Shown in pieces: positions 27,360 to 37,075 of a stretch of DNA of 55,821 nucleotides. The first letter of the stretch is position 1; each line of letters starts with the position of its first letter. Below the pieces are notes generated by a model. That model was not told where the DNA came from. It saw only the letters and a program-made list of their open reading frames with translations, and ran no database searches. Source of the DNA: Oerskovia douganii (GTDB lineage: Bacteria; Actinomycetota; Actinomycetes; Actinomycetales; Cellulomonadaceae); contig NZ_JACSPN010000026.1 in NCBI RefSeq assembly GCF_015142735.1, forward strand, positions 1-55,821, given 5' to 3'. The translations under genes were made by a program, and so were the position numbers.

Positions 27360-27380
27360 GTTGAGTGGAATAGGCTCAAG
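27360..27380 (+). promoter_or_regulatory. HAIR element (HspR operator) upstream of clpB
   Basis: TTGAGT (27361-27366), seven bases, then GCTCAAG (27374-27380) matches the HspR-associated inverted repeat CTTGAGT-N7-ACTCAAG at 12 of 14 positions. In actinobacteria HspR represses dnaK and clpB through this element. It sits 52 bp before the clpB start. The 27109-27432 gap holds no other feature. Confidence 0.82.
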
Positions 27381-27432
27381 TCAGCCCCGTGTTGTTCAGG
27401 TAGACCCAGACCCTTGAAATACCGGAGACCCC

Positions 27433-30042
<2,610 letters not shown>

Positions 30043-30056
30043 GGGGTCAGGCGCGC

Positions 30057-30088
30057 CCGTCGGGCCGGAGGCAGCTTCGGCCCGACGG
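30057..30088 (+). terminator. Terminator after clpB
   Basis: CGTCGGGCCG (30058-30067) pairs with CGGCCCGACG (30078-30087), extendable by one pair, with a 10-base loop. It lies 15 bp past the stop. Confidence 0.75.
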
Positions 30089-30306
30089 TGGCCCGTCGTG
30101 GAGCGGGGGAAAAGCAGAGCGTGCCCGCGGAGTCGGGTCCCGTCGATGGGGACGGCACGTCGGATGCTCGCTCGTCCGGGCGTGCTTCCTGGACGTGCGT
30201 CCATACCAAGACGTGAGAAGTCCTGTCGAACCTCCTTGTGGGTAGTGCGGGCATCCGACACGATCGTCCTGTTCGTCCCGCAGGGGGACAGCAGGAGGGA
30301 ACGCAC

Positions 30307-30957
30307 ATGAAGCGATATCAGGGCCCGACAGGGCCAGGTCAGGCACCTCACCTCCAGCGGATCGTGGCAGTGCGCCTGATGTCGCATCGCAAGCACGGCG
30401 GATCCGGCACCGTCCTGCTGCACGTGGGAGCGGGGGTCGCCGGGCTTGCACTCCTCGTCGCGGGCTGCGCAGAAGACGCCGGCACGGAGACCGGCCTCTA
30501 CGCGAGCGAGTTCAAGGAGGCGAGGGAGGCCGTGGCGACCGACTTCGAGCGCGACATCCTCGCCGACGAGCAGATCACTGACGCCGAGTACCAGGAGGCG
30601 CGCCAGCGGAACAAGTCGTGCGTCGCGGAACGCGGCTTCGAGCTCGAGCTGCTACCGGATGGCGGGACTTCCACCCCCTATTCGCCGGGCGAAGAGGCCG
30701 CAATGACCGCCGCTGTCGACGAATGCGGGGCGGTCACCGTTGGGAACATCGAGGGGCTCTACTGGGCCATCCGGAAGAACCCCGAGAGACTTGACCTCGA
30801 CGAGGCTTCGGCCGAGTGCTTGCGCAAGGCCGGTCTCGTGGGACCGGACTTCGACGGCAAGGAGTTCGACGAGACGTTCTCGAATCCCCAGTACGACACG
30901 GACGATCCACGTGTCGACGACTGCATCAACGATCCGCTCTCGCAGCTGTCGGGGTAG
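30307..30957 (+). CDS. Lipoprotein of a local three-member family (paralog 1)
   Basis: AGGAGG 8 bases before ATG 30307 fixes the start; 216 residues. A long basic n-region (about 38 residues) and hydrophobic core end in lipobox VAGC. The mature part shares with the genes at 33932 and 34666 the order EFxxA, TTDFER-like segment, ITDAEYQEA, SC, ECG, an LYWAIRKNPERLD-like helix, EC and a last DDC: four conserved cysteines after the lipid one, probably two disulfides. No known domain is recognised. Exposed on the outer membrane-facing surface. Function unknown; two paralogs sit 3-5 kb downstream next to an ABC exporter. Confidence 0.8.
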   Translation: MKRYQGPTGPGQAPHLQRIVAVRLMSHRKHGGSGTVLLHVGAGVAGLALLVAGCAEDAGTETGLYASEFKEAREAVATDFERDILADEQITDAEYQEARQRNKSCVAERGFELELLPDGGTSTPYSPGEEAAMTAAVDECGAVTVGNIEGLYWAIRKNPERLDLDEASAECLRKAGLVGPDFDGKEFDETFSNPQYDTDDPRVDDCINDPLSQLSG

Positions 30958-31140
30958 CGCGGGTGCGGGGGCACCGCCGTGAGATCCGGTCCGTCGTCGC
31001 ACGGGTGAGGCGCAGGACGGCAACGACGCCGTCCCCGCGCAGCGCCTCAGGCTCCTCGTCCGACCAGGTGTCTGGTTTTATCCGGTGCGGAAAGGGCATA
31101 CTGGGCAATCAGCCCAGGTTCCACCGACGGAAGGTCGCTC

Positions 31141-32295
31141 GTGCAGTCGGAGTTCCCCGCACCCGATCACCTTCCTCAGACCCGCGCCGCGCGTCGGCTC
31201 GCCGAGCAGGCGGCCTCGTCGCCGTCCCGGTCGCAGCGTCGCGCAGAGGCCGTCCGTCGGGCCCGCCCGACGCGCCCCGCGCAGACGTCGGCGCGCGGCC
31301 CTCGTGTCCTGCCTCAGGTCGCGGCCGTGACCCTCGGGCTCGTCGGCGGGCTCCTCGTGGTCCCGGCCACGCAGGAGATCGGCGGGGAGGGCCGAGGGCT
31401 CGAGCCTCTCGGGGCTCGCTGGGACGCCGCACTGGGCCGCGGGGAGGACCGCGCCAGCCGGAGCACCGACGGACGCGCCCCGTTGACCGCAGCCGCGGCG
31501 GGTGAGGACGCCGCCGGCGCTGGCCGCTCGACCCAGGAGGTCGAGCCGCAGCCCGCCGGACCGGCCGCCGAGGACCCCATCGCTGCGACTCCGGAGGCGC
31601 CGACCGACGCTACCCCGGAGCCCGAACCCGCTCTCGAGGAGTCCGCGCCCGCCGGTCCGCCGCAGCAGGGAGCGACCGGCCCCGAGGTCCAGGAGATCCA
31701 GGAACGCCTCCAGGTCCACGGGGCGACGGTGCTGGCAGACGGCGAGTTCGGCCCCGGCACGGACCGCGCCCTGCGCACCTTCCAGACCGAGCAGGGCCTC
31801 GAACCCGACGGGGTCGCGGGCCCCGCTACCCGAGCCGCCCTGCTCGCCGACCCGACCCCCGCCGAGGGGGCGACCGGACCGGCCGGGGGAGAGACGCCGT
31901 CGGGCACGGGAGGCACCGGGGACACGACGGACCCGGGTGACACCACCGCCGCCCTCGCGCTCGTCAACGCGCACCGCGCGACCGCAGGCTGCCCCGCGCT
32001 GCGCGCCGACGACCAGCTCGTGCGCGCCGCGACCCTGCACGCGCAGGACATGGTGGCCCAGGGGTACTTCAGCCACACGAGCCTCGACGGTCGCACGTTC
32101 GGCGAACGTGTCCTCGCCCAGGGCTACGCCAGCCCCGGTGGCGAGAACATCGCCGCCGGGCAGCAGAGCGTGCAGGGCGTCGTCGACGCCTGGATGAGCT
32201 CCGAGGGCCACCGCGCGAACATCCTCAACTGCGACTTCACGACCATGGGTCTGGGGCGCGCGGGCACCACCTGGGTGCAGGTCTTCGGGTACTGA
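31141..32295 (+). CDS. Secreted or anchored CAP-domain protein with peptidoglycan-binding domain
   Basis: 384 residues from GTG 31141. A basic N-terminus and one hydrophobic segment (about 59-75) act as signal-anchor. A Pro/Glu-rich disordered region (about 80-175) is followed by a peptidoglycan-binding type 1 domain (GPEVQEIQERLQVHGATVLADGEFG...AVRTFQ-like helix, about 178-235), a Gly/Thr linker, and a CAP/SCP domain (about 265-384) with GENIAAG and WMSSEGHRANIL, the usual signatures. It probably acts in the cell wall; CAP enzymes of bacteria have no single known activity. A CATACT -10-like box lies at 31097-31102. Confidence 0.85.
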   Translation: MQSEFPAPDHLPQTRAARRLAEQAASSPSRSQRRAEAVRRARPTRPAQTSARGPRVLPQVAAVTLGLVGGLLVVPATQEIGGEGRGLEPLGARWDAALGRGEDRASRSTDGRAPLTAAAAGEDAAGAGRSTQEVEPQPAGPAAEDPIAATPEAPTDATPEPEPALEESAPAGPPQQGATGPEVQEIQERLQVHGATVLADGEFGPGTDRALRTFQTEQGLEPDGVAGPATRAALLADPTPAEGATGPAGGETPSGTGGTGDTTDPGDTTAALALVNAHRATAGCPALRADDQLVRAATLHAQDMVAQGYFSHTSLDGRTFGERVLAQGYASPGGENIAAGQQSVQGVVDAWMSSEGHRANILNCDFTTMGLGRAGTTWVQVFGY

Positions 32296-32351
32296 ACCCG
32301 TCCGGAGTGTCCGGGGTGTCCGCTTGCTGGGCGAGCGGGCGCCCCCCGCGA

Positions 32352-32357
32352 CATACT
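32352..32357 (+). promoter_or_regulatory. Possible leaderless -10 box of the lipid-kinase gene
   Basis: CATACT ends 6 bases before GTG 32364; no Shine-Dalgarno is seen. Confidence 0.4.
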
Positions 32358-32363
32358 CGGGGC

Positions 32364-33344
32364 GTGAACACGTCCCAGGAAGCCACGCCCGAGCCCGCCG
32401 CCCAGCAACGCCTCGACCACGCGCCGCTCCGCTCGGCCGTGATCGTCAACCCGAACCGCGTCGAAGGGCTCGACGAGCTCCGCCGGACCATCGAGACCCA
32501 GCTCGCCGACGCCGGGTGGCCCGCCCCCACCTGGCTCGAGACGACCGCCGAGGACCCCGGCACCGGGCAGGCCCGCCAAGCCGTCGCCGACGGCGCCGAG
32601 GTCGTGTTCGTGAGCGGCGGCGACGGCACCGTGCGCGCCTGCATCGAAGGCCTCGCCGGGACCGACGCGGCGCTCGCGGTCCTCCCCGGTGGTACGGGCA
32701 ACCTCCTGGCCGGCAACCTCGGCATCCCGCCCCGGCCCGAGGACGGGATCCGCCTCGCGCTCGACCGCGGGCGCAGGGCCGTGGACATCGGCGAGGTCGA
32801 CGGGCAGGCCTTCGCCGTCATGGCCGGCATGGGGCTCGACGCCGCGATGATGGAGGACGCGCCCACCGCGCTCAAGGCCAAGGCGGGCCCGCTCGCCTAC
32901 GTCGTCTCGGCGTTCAAGCACCTCGCGGACGACGAGATGAAGGTCGAGGTGCGGGTCGACGACCGACCGGTGCTGCGCCGTCGGGCACGGACCGTGGTCG
33001 TGGGGAACGTCGGCCGCCTCCAGGCGGGCGTCAACCTGCTGCCCGACGCCGAGCCCGACAACGGGCAGATGGACGTCGCGATCATCGCGCCCCGCAACCT
33101 CGGCCACTGGGTCCAGCTCCTCGTCGGGGTTGTCACCAAGCGCAGGCGCGTCCCCAACATGGAGGTGCTGCGCGGGTCGCGGATCTCCGTGATCTCCGAC
33201 CGGCCGCAGCCGCGCCAGCTCGACGGCGACGTGATCGAACCGTCGAAGAAGCTCGAGGTCAGCGTCCGCGCCGGGGCGCTGTGGGTGTGCGTGCGCCAGC
33301 CGGACACGCCCGACGCCGTCTCGGAGCGCCTGACGAGAGACTGA
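32364..33344 (+). CDS. Diacylglycerol kinase-like lipid kinase
   Basis: 326 residues from GTG 32364 (VNTSQEATPEP); codons upstream are not protein-like. The catalytic domain shows AVIVNPNRVEG, the nucleotide-binding VFVSGGDGTVRAC and LPGGTGNLLAGNLGIP, then the C-terminal beta-sandwich (GMGLDAAMM, VVVGNVGRLQAGVNLLPDAEPDNGQMDVAII, QLDGDVIE). Such enzymes phosphorylate diacylglycerol or a related lipid at the cytoplasmic membrane face. The exact lipid is inferred only from the family. No operon partner is evident. Confidence 0.9.
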   Translation: MNTSQEATPEPAAQQRLDHAPLRSAVIVNPNRVEGLDELRRTIETQLADAGWPAPTWLETTAEDPGTGQARQAVADGAEVVFVSGGDGTVRACIEGLAGTDAALAVLPGGTGNLLAGNLGIPPRPEDGIRLALDRGRRAVDIGEVDGQAFAVMAGMGLDAAMMEDAPTALKAKAGPLAYVVSAFKHLADDEMKVEVRVDDRPVLRRRARTVVVGNVGRLQAGVNLLPDAEPDNGQMDVAIIAPRNLGHWVQLLVGVVTKRRRVPNMEVLRGSRISVISDRPQPRQLDGDVIEPSKKLEVSVRAGALWVCVRQPDTPDAVSERLTRD

Positions 33345-33536
33345 CACTGTGCCTTGAGACGTTCGCTCGAGGCGGTCCCGTCTCACGTGTGGCTCGGATC
33401 CCACCGGGCGCCAGCTGCGCGGTCCGGGTCGAATAGTGAGCGGCTCTTACTTACCTCTTGTGGGCGGGCCGAGCATCTGCAACCATGAGCGGCGCGGGGG
33501 CTCTCCAAGGGGGGAGGCCTGCAGAGGGGAAACGCA

Positions 33537-33865
33537 ATGAAGCGAAAGATCATGGCTGTCCTGACCGCAGTCGGGGTGGCATTCAGCGGCGCAGTGATGG
33601 TAGGTGCGCCCGCACAGGCGGCGGTCGGTCCACAGGGCTGAACATGGGATCGTCCACGTACACGAAGACCCTCACCGGGCGTTGTCTCTACAGTCAGGCG
33701 CGGTTCGAGTTCATCACTCCGAACGGGACGGTCGGCTCAGGCGACGGCCCCGTGGACACGATCGTCTCGCAGTCGCCGACCTATTCGTCCTCCATGCACC
33801 GCGGGAACCGAGGTCGGGCGCAGCTCGGACCGTCCTGGTCGGCCTGGATCAAGTCGGTCGACTGA
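33537..33865 (+). pseudogene. Small secreted protein split by a -1 frameshift after the signal peptide
   Basis: ATG 33537 opens a perfect Sec signal peptide (MKRKIMAVLTAVGVAFSGAV, cleavage after APAQAA) that stops at TGA 33639-33641 after 34 codons. One frame over, from CTG 33638, the sequence continues LNMGSSTYTKTLTGRCLYSQ for 75 codons to TGA 33863-33865. One more G in the CAGGGCTG run (33634-33637) would restore a single precursor of about 110 residues whose mature part has one Cys and an aromatic C-terminus (GPSWSAWIKSVD). GGGGAAACG stands before the ATG. The size and layout recall secreted bacteriocin-like or small exoproteins, but no family is recognised. It may be a true mutation or a base-calling error. 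Confidence 0.6.
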
Positions 33866-33931
33866 GCTTGTCTTCCGCGCCGCCCGCGAAGCGCTTGCGT
33901 CGCTGGCGGCACCGTCTAGTTGGGTACTTCG

Positions 33932-34516
33932 ATGCGCCGGTCCGCAGTGTTGTCAGTATGTGCCATCGTTCTCGTGACGAGCGCTTGCAGCGAAAAGGTC
34001 GAGGTCCTCGACAGTCCGTATCGAGCGGAGTTCGACGCCGCGCTCGGCCGGGTGACCACCGATTTCGAGCGGTCGGTGCTCGGCGACGGAGTCATCACCG
34101 ATGCGGAGTACGCGGAAGCGCAGCAGCGGTATGTCTCGTGCGTCGAGGATCAGGGCTACTCGCTCGTGGTGCGTGCTTCGCCCAACGGCGACCCGATCTA
34201 CGAGTTCGACACGGGACTTCCGCCGGACGACTCGTTCGAAGAAGCCCGGGCAGCAGCGTTCGCGGCGTACGACGAGTGCGGCCTTGTCACGATCAGGGAG
34301 ATCGAGCCGCTCAAGCGCGCGATCGAGGCGAATCCTCAGAACGTCGACCGCGAGCAGGCGATCATCGACTGCCTGGTCGACGCGGAAGTCGCCCCGCGTG
34401 GTAGCACGGTCGAGGACCTTGGGACGTACCTGTCGGTCGACGGGACTGATGCCGGTGATCCGCTGGCGGCCCGAACGGACGCGATCGACGAGTGCGTGAG
34501 CAGCGCCGCGCAGTAA
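33932..34516 (+). CDS. Lipoprotein of the three-member family (paralog 2)
   Basis: ATG 33932 gives 194 residues and a compact signal peptide with lipobox TSAC (Cys19); an in-frame TTG at 33920 adds four residues. The mature part has SPYRAEFDAAL, TTDFERSVL, ITDAEYAEAQQRYVSC, DECGLVTIREIEPLKRAIEANPQ, DC and a last DEC, aligned with paralogs 1 and 3. Four cysteines beyond the lipid one are conserved. Expected at the outer face of the membrane. No clear Shine-Dalgarno is seen. It lies between the frameshifted secreted protein and paralog 3 in one direction. Confidence 0.78.
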   Translation: MRRSAVLSVCAIVLVTSACSEKVEVLDSPYRAEFDAALGRVTTDFERSVLGDGVITDAEYAEAQQRYVSCVEDQGYSLVVRASPNGDPIYEFDTGLPPDDSFEEARAAAFAAYDECGLVTIREIEPLKRAIEANPQNVDREQAIIDCLVDAEVAPRGSTVEDLGTYLSVDGTDAGDPLAARTDAIDECVSSAAQ

Positions 34517-34665
34517 TGGGCCGCTGCGGGACGTTGATGGTGGGGCGCCAGGGCGCGGGCGGACCCGAGGAGTGACGGAACCTTCGGCGATGTCGTCGGT
34601 GCTCAGGGCAGCGGGCGGTCTCGCCGTCGCAGGGAGTGTGCAAACTGGAGGGGATCGTATGCAGA

Positions 34666-35316
34666 TTGAAGCTCGACGACAGGGTCGACGGCGGGGGGCT
34701 GGGAGCGTCGCTGGTGATCGCCCTGGTGGCGGTCGGGGTGGCTGGTTGCTCGCGTGAGGCCGAGGTGCGCAGTCCCTACGCGGCCGAGTTCGCCAACGCC
34801 CGCAACGAGGCCACGACCGAGACAGGTCTGAAGATCCTCGAGGACGACGTCATCACTCCGGCGGAGTACCAGCAGGTGGAGGACGCCTCGGTCCAGTGCA
34901 TGAGGGACCAGGGCCTCGTCGTCAAGGTCGAGGACGAGGGCGGGCTCACGACCGAGCTCGTGGGACTGACCGAGGACTCCCCGCAGGAGGAGATCGATGC
35001 GATGAACGCGGAGATCGACGCGGTGCAGAAGGAATGTCGGGCGAAGTTCGACATGGGCCCCATCTCCCTCCTCTACTGGGAGGTCCGCCGGAATCCGGAG
35101 AACGTGGACTTCAACCAGGCCATCGCCGACTGCATGGTCCGCGGCGGGCACCGCGACGAGGGATACGACAAGGAGGCGTACTCGCAGGAGCTGGCGCGGT
35201 ACTCCATCACGCTCAAGGCCGCAGCCGACGGCACCGAGTACGAGGTCGAGGGCGACCTCTCCGGCCAGGAGCTGCCACCTGAGATGACGGCCTGCCAGCA
35301 GGACCCCACGAGCTGA
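34666..35316 (+). CDS. Lipoprotein of the three-member family (paralog 3), start region doubtful
   Basis: The mature frame is clear: lipobox VAGC, SREAEVRSPYAAEFANA, VITPAEYQQ, QC, KEC, LLYWEVRRNPENVDFNQAIADC and a last TAC, matching its two paralogs. TTG 34666 is the best start in this frame (216 residues), 12 bases after GGAGGGG. A better-placed ATG at 34659 (5 bases after GGAGGGG) is out of frame by one; it reads MQIEARRQGRRR and would join the lipoprotein if the run of six G at 34693-34698 had five. Hence either a frameshift, a homopolymer switch or a sequencing error. Downstream the adaptor gene starts after 53 bp, so this member looks like part of the exporter operon. Confidence 0.75.
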   Translation: MKLDDRVDGGGLGASLVIALVAVGVAGCSREAEVRSPYAAEFANARNEATTETGLKILEDDVITPAEYQQVEDASVQCMRDQGLVVKVEDEGGLTTELVGLTEDSPQEEIDAMNAEIDAVQKECRAKFDMGPISLLYWEVRRNPENVDFNQAIADCMVRGGHRDEGYDKEAYSQELARYSITLKAAADGTEYEVEGDLSGQELPPEMTACQQDPTS

Positions 35317-35369
35317 CGCCCCGGCAGCACCACGACGCGAACACCACCGGCATCACCTGAGGAGCAGCA

Positions 35370-36449
35370 GTGACCAGAGATCGACGTCCCGCCCGGCCTC
35401 GGCCCGCCGGATCCGGAGCCGCACGGGCGGGCGCGCTCGCGCTCGCGGCGGCGGTGCTCCTCGCGGGGGGAGTGACGGCGGGCATGGCGTTGGCGCCCGA
35501 GTCGGAGCCGCAGAGCGTGCGCAGCGCGACGCCGCCCGCAGCCGTGCCGGTGTCGCGTCAGGTGTTCGACGATGCGCGCCGGGTCAAGGTCACCCCGGTC
35601 GTCGCGGAGGAGGGCTCCCTCCAGGTGACGGATACGGGCAAGGTCACGCGCTCGCAGTGCGCCCCGGGGGCGGTGATCGAGTCGGGATCGAGCCCGGTCA
35701 CGGTCGACGACCGCCCGGTCCTGGCGCTGGCGACGTCGATCCCGCTGTGGCGGGACATGGCTCCTACGGCCAAGGGCGACGATGTCGAGGCCCTGCAGGT
35801 CGAGCTCGCGCGCCTGGGGTACAGGGTGAGCACGGACGGGACCTACGGCAAGGCGACCAAGGCCGCCGTGACCGCGCTGTTCAAGGCCGCGGGCGTCGTG
35901 AAGCCGACCGGCGACCTGCCGGCGGCGTCGGTGCTGTGGCTCCCGGCGGCGTCGGTCACCGTGAAGGCGTGCGAGGTGCCCGTGGGCAGCGCGACGTCCG
36001 CCGAGGCGTTCGCGACGACGGCCGGGACGCTGGTCTCGCTCGGGCTCGCGGACACGCTCACCACCGTCACGCCCGGGGATCGGGTGCTGCGGCTGGGTGA
36101 GGCGAGCGCACCGGTCGGCGAGGGCGGTGTCGTCACGGACCCGGCGTTCCTCGAGGCCGTGCGCGGCAGCGCGGAGTTCGCGGGCTGGCAGCGCACCGAG
36201 GGGTCGGAACCGTTGACTCTCGAGTACGTCCTGGCCGCGCCGCTCGACGTGTCGGTCGTACCGCCGGGGGCGCTGTTCGCGCTGAGCGGCTCGGCGGGCT
36301 GCGTCTCGGCCGACGGCACGCCCCACCCGGTGACGGTCGTCGCGTCGAGCCTGGGGCAGACCCTCGTGACGTTCGACGGGCTCGACGCCGCAAGCGCGCC
36401 GACCGAGGTCGAGCTGACCTCGCAGGAGGCGGGGCAGACGTGCCGGTAG
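35370..36449 (+). CDS. Membrane-anchored adaptor with peptidoglycan-binding domain (MacA/HlyD-like)
   Basis: 359 residues from GTG 35370, preceded by GAGGAGC. One N-terminal anchor helix (about 17-40), then an extracytoplasmic part: a beta-rich lead (VTPVVAEEGSLQVTDTGKVT), a peptidoglycan-binding type 1 domain (KGDDVEALQVELARLGYRVS, about 130-170), and a C-terminal beta-barrel-like region (LGLADTLTTVTPGDRVLRLGEASAPVG) as in efflux adaptor proteins. In Gram-positive exporters such a subunit ties an ABC transporter to the wall. Its end overlaps the ATPase gene by 10 bases. Role inferred from architecture and context. Confidence 0.78.
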   Translation: MTRDRRPARPRPAGSGAARAGALALAAAVLLAGGVTAGMALAPESEPQSVRSATPPAAVPVSRQVFDDARRVKVTPVVAEEGSLQVTDTGKVTRSQCAPGAVIESGSSPVTVDDRPVLALATSIPLWRDMAPTAKGDDVEALQVELARLGYRVSTDGTYGKATKAAVTALFKAAGVVKPTGDLPAASVLWLPAASVTVKACEVPVGSATSAEAFATTAGTLVSLGLADTLTTVTPGDRVLRLGEASAPVGEGGVVTDPAFLEAVRGSAEFAGWQRTEGSEPLTLEYVLAAPLDVSVVPPGALFALSGSAGCVSADGTPHPVTVVASSLGQTLVTFDGLDAASAPTEVELTSQEAGQTCR

Positions 36450-37075
36450 GGGGCAAGCGGCTGGTCGGGTCGGGCCTGGGGCACGCGTTCCCCGGGACGG
36501 GCCTGCTGTTCACCGGGCTGGACCTGGAGATCGTGCCGGGCGAGGTCGTCGCGCTCGTGGGTCCTTCGGGGAGCGGCAAGTCGACGTTGCTGAGCATCGT
36601 CGCGGGCTGGGAGCGCCCCACGCAGGGGCAGGTCGAGCGCGTCGGGGTCGCCACGACCGGGTGGGTCTTCCAGAACCCGCACGGCGTCGCGCGCCGCGCC
36701 GCCCTGGACCACGTGGTGCTGCCGCTGCTCGCGCGCGGCCTGCGTCGCCCTGACGCGCAGGCCCACGCCCTCGACATCATGGAACGCTTCAACCTGGCAT
36801 CCGTCGCCGACCGCCCGTTCCGGGCGTTGTCCGGCGGGGAGGCCCAGCGCCTCATGCTCGCGCGCGCCGTGGCCCTGGCGCCGGACCTGCTGCTCGTCGA
36901 CGAGCCCACCGCGCAGCTCGACCTGCGCACGGCCGCGACCGTCAACGAGGTCCTGGCGGGCATCGCGCAGGACGACTCGATCGTCGTGGTCGCCACGCAC
37001 GACCCGCACACTCGCGACGCCTGCACCCGCGTGATCGACCTCGCCGACTTCCAGTCCGCTCAGGTCGCGGCATGA
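36440..37075 (+). CDS. ABC exporter ATPase (LolD/MacB-type)
   Basis: 211 residues from GTG 36440, overlapping the adaptor gene. Walker A GPSGSGKST, Q-loop VFQNPHG, signature ALSGGEAQR, Walker B LLLVDEP and switch VVVATHD are all intact, so it should hydrolyse ATP. The short length and sequence suit the LolD/FtsE/MacB group that drives mechanotransmission-type ABC exporters. It overlaps the permease by ATGA. Confidence 0.92.
   Translation: MPVGGKRLVGSGLGHAFPGTGLLFTGLDLEIVPGEVVALVGPSGSGKSTLLSIVAGWERPTQGQVERVGVATTGWVFQNPHGVARRAALDHVVLPLLARGLRRPDAQAHALDIMERFNLASVADRPFRALSGGEAQRLMLARAVALAPDLLLVDEPTAQLDLRTAATVNEVLAGIAQDDSIVVVATHDPHTRDACTRVIDLADFQSAQVAA

Noticed and set aside
33644-33865. Lactococcin 972-type bacteriocin
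   Set aside because: Size, Sec signal and nearby ABC genes are suggestive, but the YSNY.H...H and AG.WA patterns I associate with that family are not present, so only a generic secreted small protein is called.
34572-34757. Short open frame starting upstream of lipoprotein paralog 3
   Set aside because: Only its ATG at 34659 matters, as a possible frameshifted start of the lipoprotein; as a separate protein it is Arg/Gly-rich and meaningless.
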